Positions 19,817 through 21,189 of a DNA stretch of 21,189 nucleotides are shown here, piece by piece. This DNA comes from Pseudomonadota bacterium. GTDB taxonomy: Bacteria; Pseudomonadota; Alphaproteobacteria; Acetobacterales; Acetobacteraceae. The DNA lies in NCBI GenBank assembly GCA_021808055.1, contig JAKBCH010000031.1, positions 1-21,189 on the forward strand, in the 5' to 3' direction. The notes under the pieces were generated by a model that saw only the letters and a program-made list of their open reading frames with translations, was not told where the DNA came from and made no database searches. Within the stretch, counting starts at the first letter, position 1. Each line of letters begins with the position of its first letter. The translations under genes were made by a program, and so were the position numbers.

Positions 19817-21189
19817 TCAGGCCGATTTTAGCGCCGGTGCGTCATCGAGTGCTGCGGGCAGGTATTTAATGTACTCAGTTGGCACCACCTGCCAGAAATG
19901 CGGGGCCTCGCGGTCCCAATCATTCAGCAGCGTGGCGGCATAGCGGCTTTCGGTTTCGGCCACATGCCGCTCCACCAGCCCGCGCAGCACGTCAGCCCAA
20001 TGCGCGGCGTTGACACGTTGCCAATGCAGCGTTTCCTTATTGACTCGCATCTCGAATCTGTTCGCACGGTCGTAAACGAAGGCGATACCACCGGTGAAGC
20101 CTGCGCCAAAATTATCGCCGACTTCGCCCAGAATAACGACCGTGCCGCCGGTCATATATTCGCAGGCGTTGGCACCCACACCTTCAACAACCGTGACGGC
20201 GCCTGAGTTACGCACAGCAAAACGCTCGCCCGCCAGGCCGGCTGCGAACAAGCTGCCGGAGGTGGCACCATAGAGCACCGTGTTGCCAATGATGGTGTTC
20301 TCATTGGTTTTAAGTTTGGAGGATGGGCCAGGACGCACCACGATGCTGCCGCCGGAAAGCCCCTTGCCCACATAGTCGTTGGCATCGCCAAACACTTCCA
20401 GCTTCAACCCCTGCACCGCAAAGGCCCCGAGGCTTTGCCCGGCCGAGCCGCGCAGCCGCACAGTCACGTGGCCTGGTTGCAGCTTCGCCTTGCGGTATTT
20501 GGCGACGATCTGCGAGCTGAACTTGGTGCCAATGGCGCGGTGCGTGTTGCGGATGTTGTATTGCAACTGCATCTTCTCGCCATTTTTAAAGAACGGCTCG
20601 GCATCCTCGATCATCTGCGCGTCCAGCGTCTCCGGTACTTCATTGCGGCCCTCACGGGTGCAATAGCGCGCATAGGGGCCGGGATCGGCCTGAGCCAGAA
20701 GCGGGTTGAGATCAAGGTCATCGAGATAATCCGCACCGCGCGAAACCTGATGCAGCAAATCTGTCCGGCCAATGATTTCGTGCAAGGAGCGGAAACCGAG
20801 CGAGGCCAGAATCTCGCGCACTTCCTCCGCCACGAAGGAGAACAAATTGATGACCTTCTCCGGCGTGCCGTCGAATTTCTGGCGCAATGCTTCGTCCTGC
20901 GTGCACACGCCCACCGGGCAGGTGTTGGAGTGGCATTGCCGGACCATGATGCAGCCCATGGCAATGAGCGAGGCCGTGCCGATGCCAAATTCCTCGGCCC
21001 CCAGCATGGCGGCGATGACCACATCCCGCCCGGTTTTCAGGCCGCCATCCGTGCGCAGCACCACCTGGTGACGCAACCGGTTGAGCATGAGCACCTGATG
21101 CGCCTCGGAAAGCCCCATCTCCCACGGCATACCGGCATATTTCACCGAGCTTTGCGGGGAAGCGCCGGTGCCGCCGACATGGCCGGAGA
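19817..21189 (-). CDS. gltB: Glutamate synthase (NADPH) large subunit, C-terminal part (cut by window edge)
   Basis: About 457 C-terminal residues of the roughly 1500-residue GOGAT alpha subunit, which makes glutamate from glutamine and 2-oxoglutarate. The frame is open through the right edge (SGHVGGTGASPQSSVKYAGM). The FMN-domain motif LRTDGGLKTGRDVVIAAMLG, the 3Fe-4S cysteines in CHSNTCPVGVC, and the beta-helix domain (repeated G-x-G/V-G turns such as GKGLSGGSIVVRP and MTGGTVVILGEVG) are all present. Intact as far as visible; the start is outside the window. Confidence 0.97.
   Translation of the reverse strand, partial: SGHVGGTGASPQSSVKYAGMPWEMGLSEAHQVLMLNRLRHQVVLRTDGGLKTGRDVVIAAMLGAEEFGIGTASLIAMGCIMVRQCHSNTCPVGVCTQDEALRQKFDGTPEKVINLFSFVAEEVREILASLGFRSLHEIIGRTDLLHQVSRGADYLDDLDLNPLLAQADPGPYARYCTREGRNEVPETLDAQMIEDAEPFFKNGEKMQLQYNIRNTHRAIGTKFSSQIVAKYRKAKLQPGHVTVRLRGSAGQSLGAFAVQGLKLEVFGDANDYVGKGLSGGSIVVRPGPSSKLKTNENTIIGNTVLYGATSGSLFAAGLAGERFAVRNSGAVTVVEGVGANACEYMTGGTVVILGEVGDNFGAGFTGGIAFVYDRANRFEMRVNKETLHWQRVNAAHWADVLRGLVERHVAETESRYAATLLNDWDREAPHFWQVVPTEYIKYLPAALDDAPALKSA

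Noticed and set aside
1..21189. CRISPR array, insertion sequence, rRNA gene or toxin-antitoxin pair
   Set aside because: I found no regularly spaced repeats, transposase, rRNA segment or recognisable toxin. The YdaS-like protein is better explained as Cro by its operators and position.

Overview
The window joins the right-hand part of a temperate, lambda-like prophage (about 1 to 12,140) to ordinary chromosome (about 12,141 to 21,189) of an alphaproteobacterium. The chromosomal order rpmF-plsX-fabH-ihfA-merR, a GcrA-family gene in the prophage, the FtsZ-binding GST-like protein FzlA and an alphaproteobacterial-type gltB point to this class. Rhodospirillales/Acetobacteraceae is my best guess for the group, but that is inference. 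The left end of the prophage lies outside the window. No capsid, packaging or lysis gene is visible here.

Prophage, leftward (lytic-type) arm, 5160 down to 1: a small Cro/YdaS-like repressor, a CII-like HTH protein, a protein with two Myb/GcrA-like HTH repeats, a GcrA-family transcription factor, a small unknown protein, a DnaB replicative helicase, and an O-like replication initiator that runs off the left edge. Most junctions are 1- to 4-base overlaps. Inside the initiator gene lies a cluster of TTCGGTTT repeats beside an 84% A+T block, which looks like a replication origin placed as in lambda gene O. Two rightward genes for membrane-anchored proteins (4094-4948) sit backwards inside this arm and look like a moron.

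Immunity region, 5160-5690: cro-like and cI-like genes diverge. Five copies of a 15-bp operator (TTTAGT-N3-ACTAAA and variants) flank cI. The two outward promoters carry them with the same geometry: one on the -10, one 33 bp upstream. Both repressor genes look leaderless. A hairpin buries the ribosome site of the first right-arm gene, but only on RNA that reads through from cI.

Prophage, rightward arm, 5690-12114: two tiny membrane proteins, a cupin-like protein, small unknowns, a DUF2303 protein, a ParB-like nuclease/partition-family protein, four small unknown genes, an HTH protein in the excisionase position and a tyrosine integrase. The last gene ends just outside the 3' end of a tRNA-Pro(GGG) gene, the likely attachment site. 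The layout mirrors the lambda PL (to xis-int) and PR (cro-cII-O-P) operons.

Chromosome: tRNA-Pro with its own promoter; the leftward cluster DUF177-rpmF-plsX-fabH-ihfA-merR (lipid and nucleoid housekeeping), ended by a clear terminator; rightward bamE, a Tat-exported DUF839/PhoX-like protein and a GNAT acetyltransferase; a double palindromic intergenic repeat; leftward fzlA; then the 3' part of gltB with a strong terminator, cut by the right edge. No stretch longer than about 130 bases lacks a gene.
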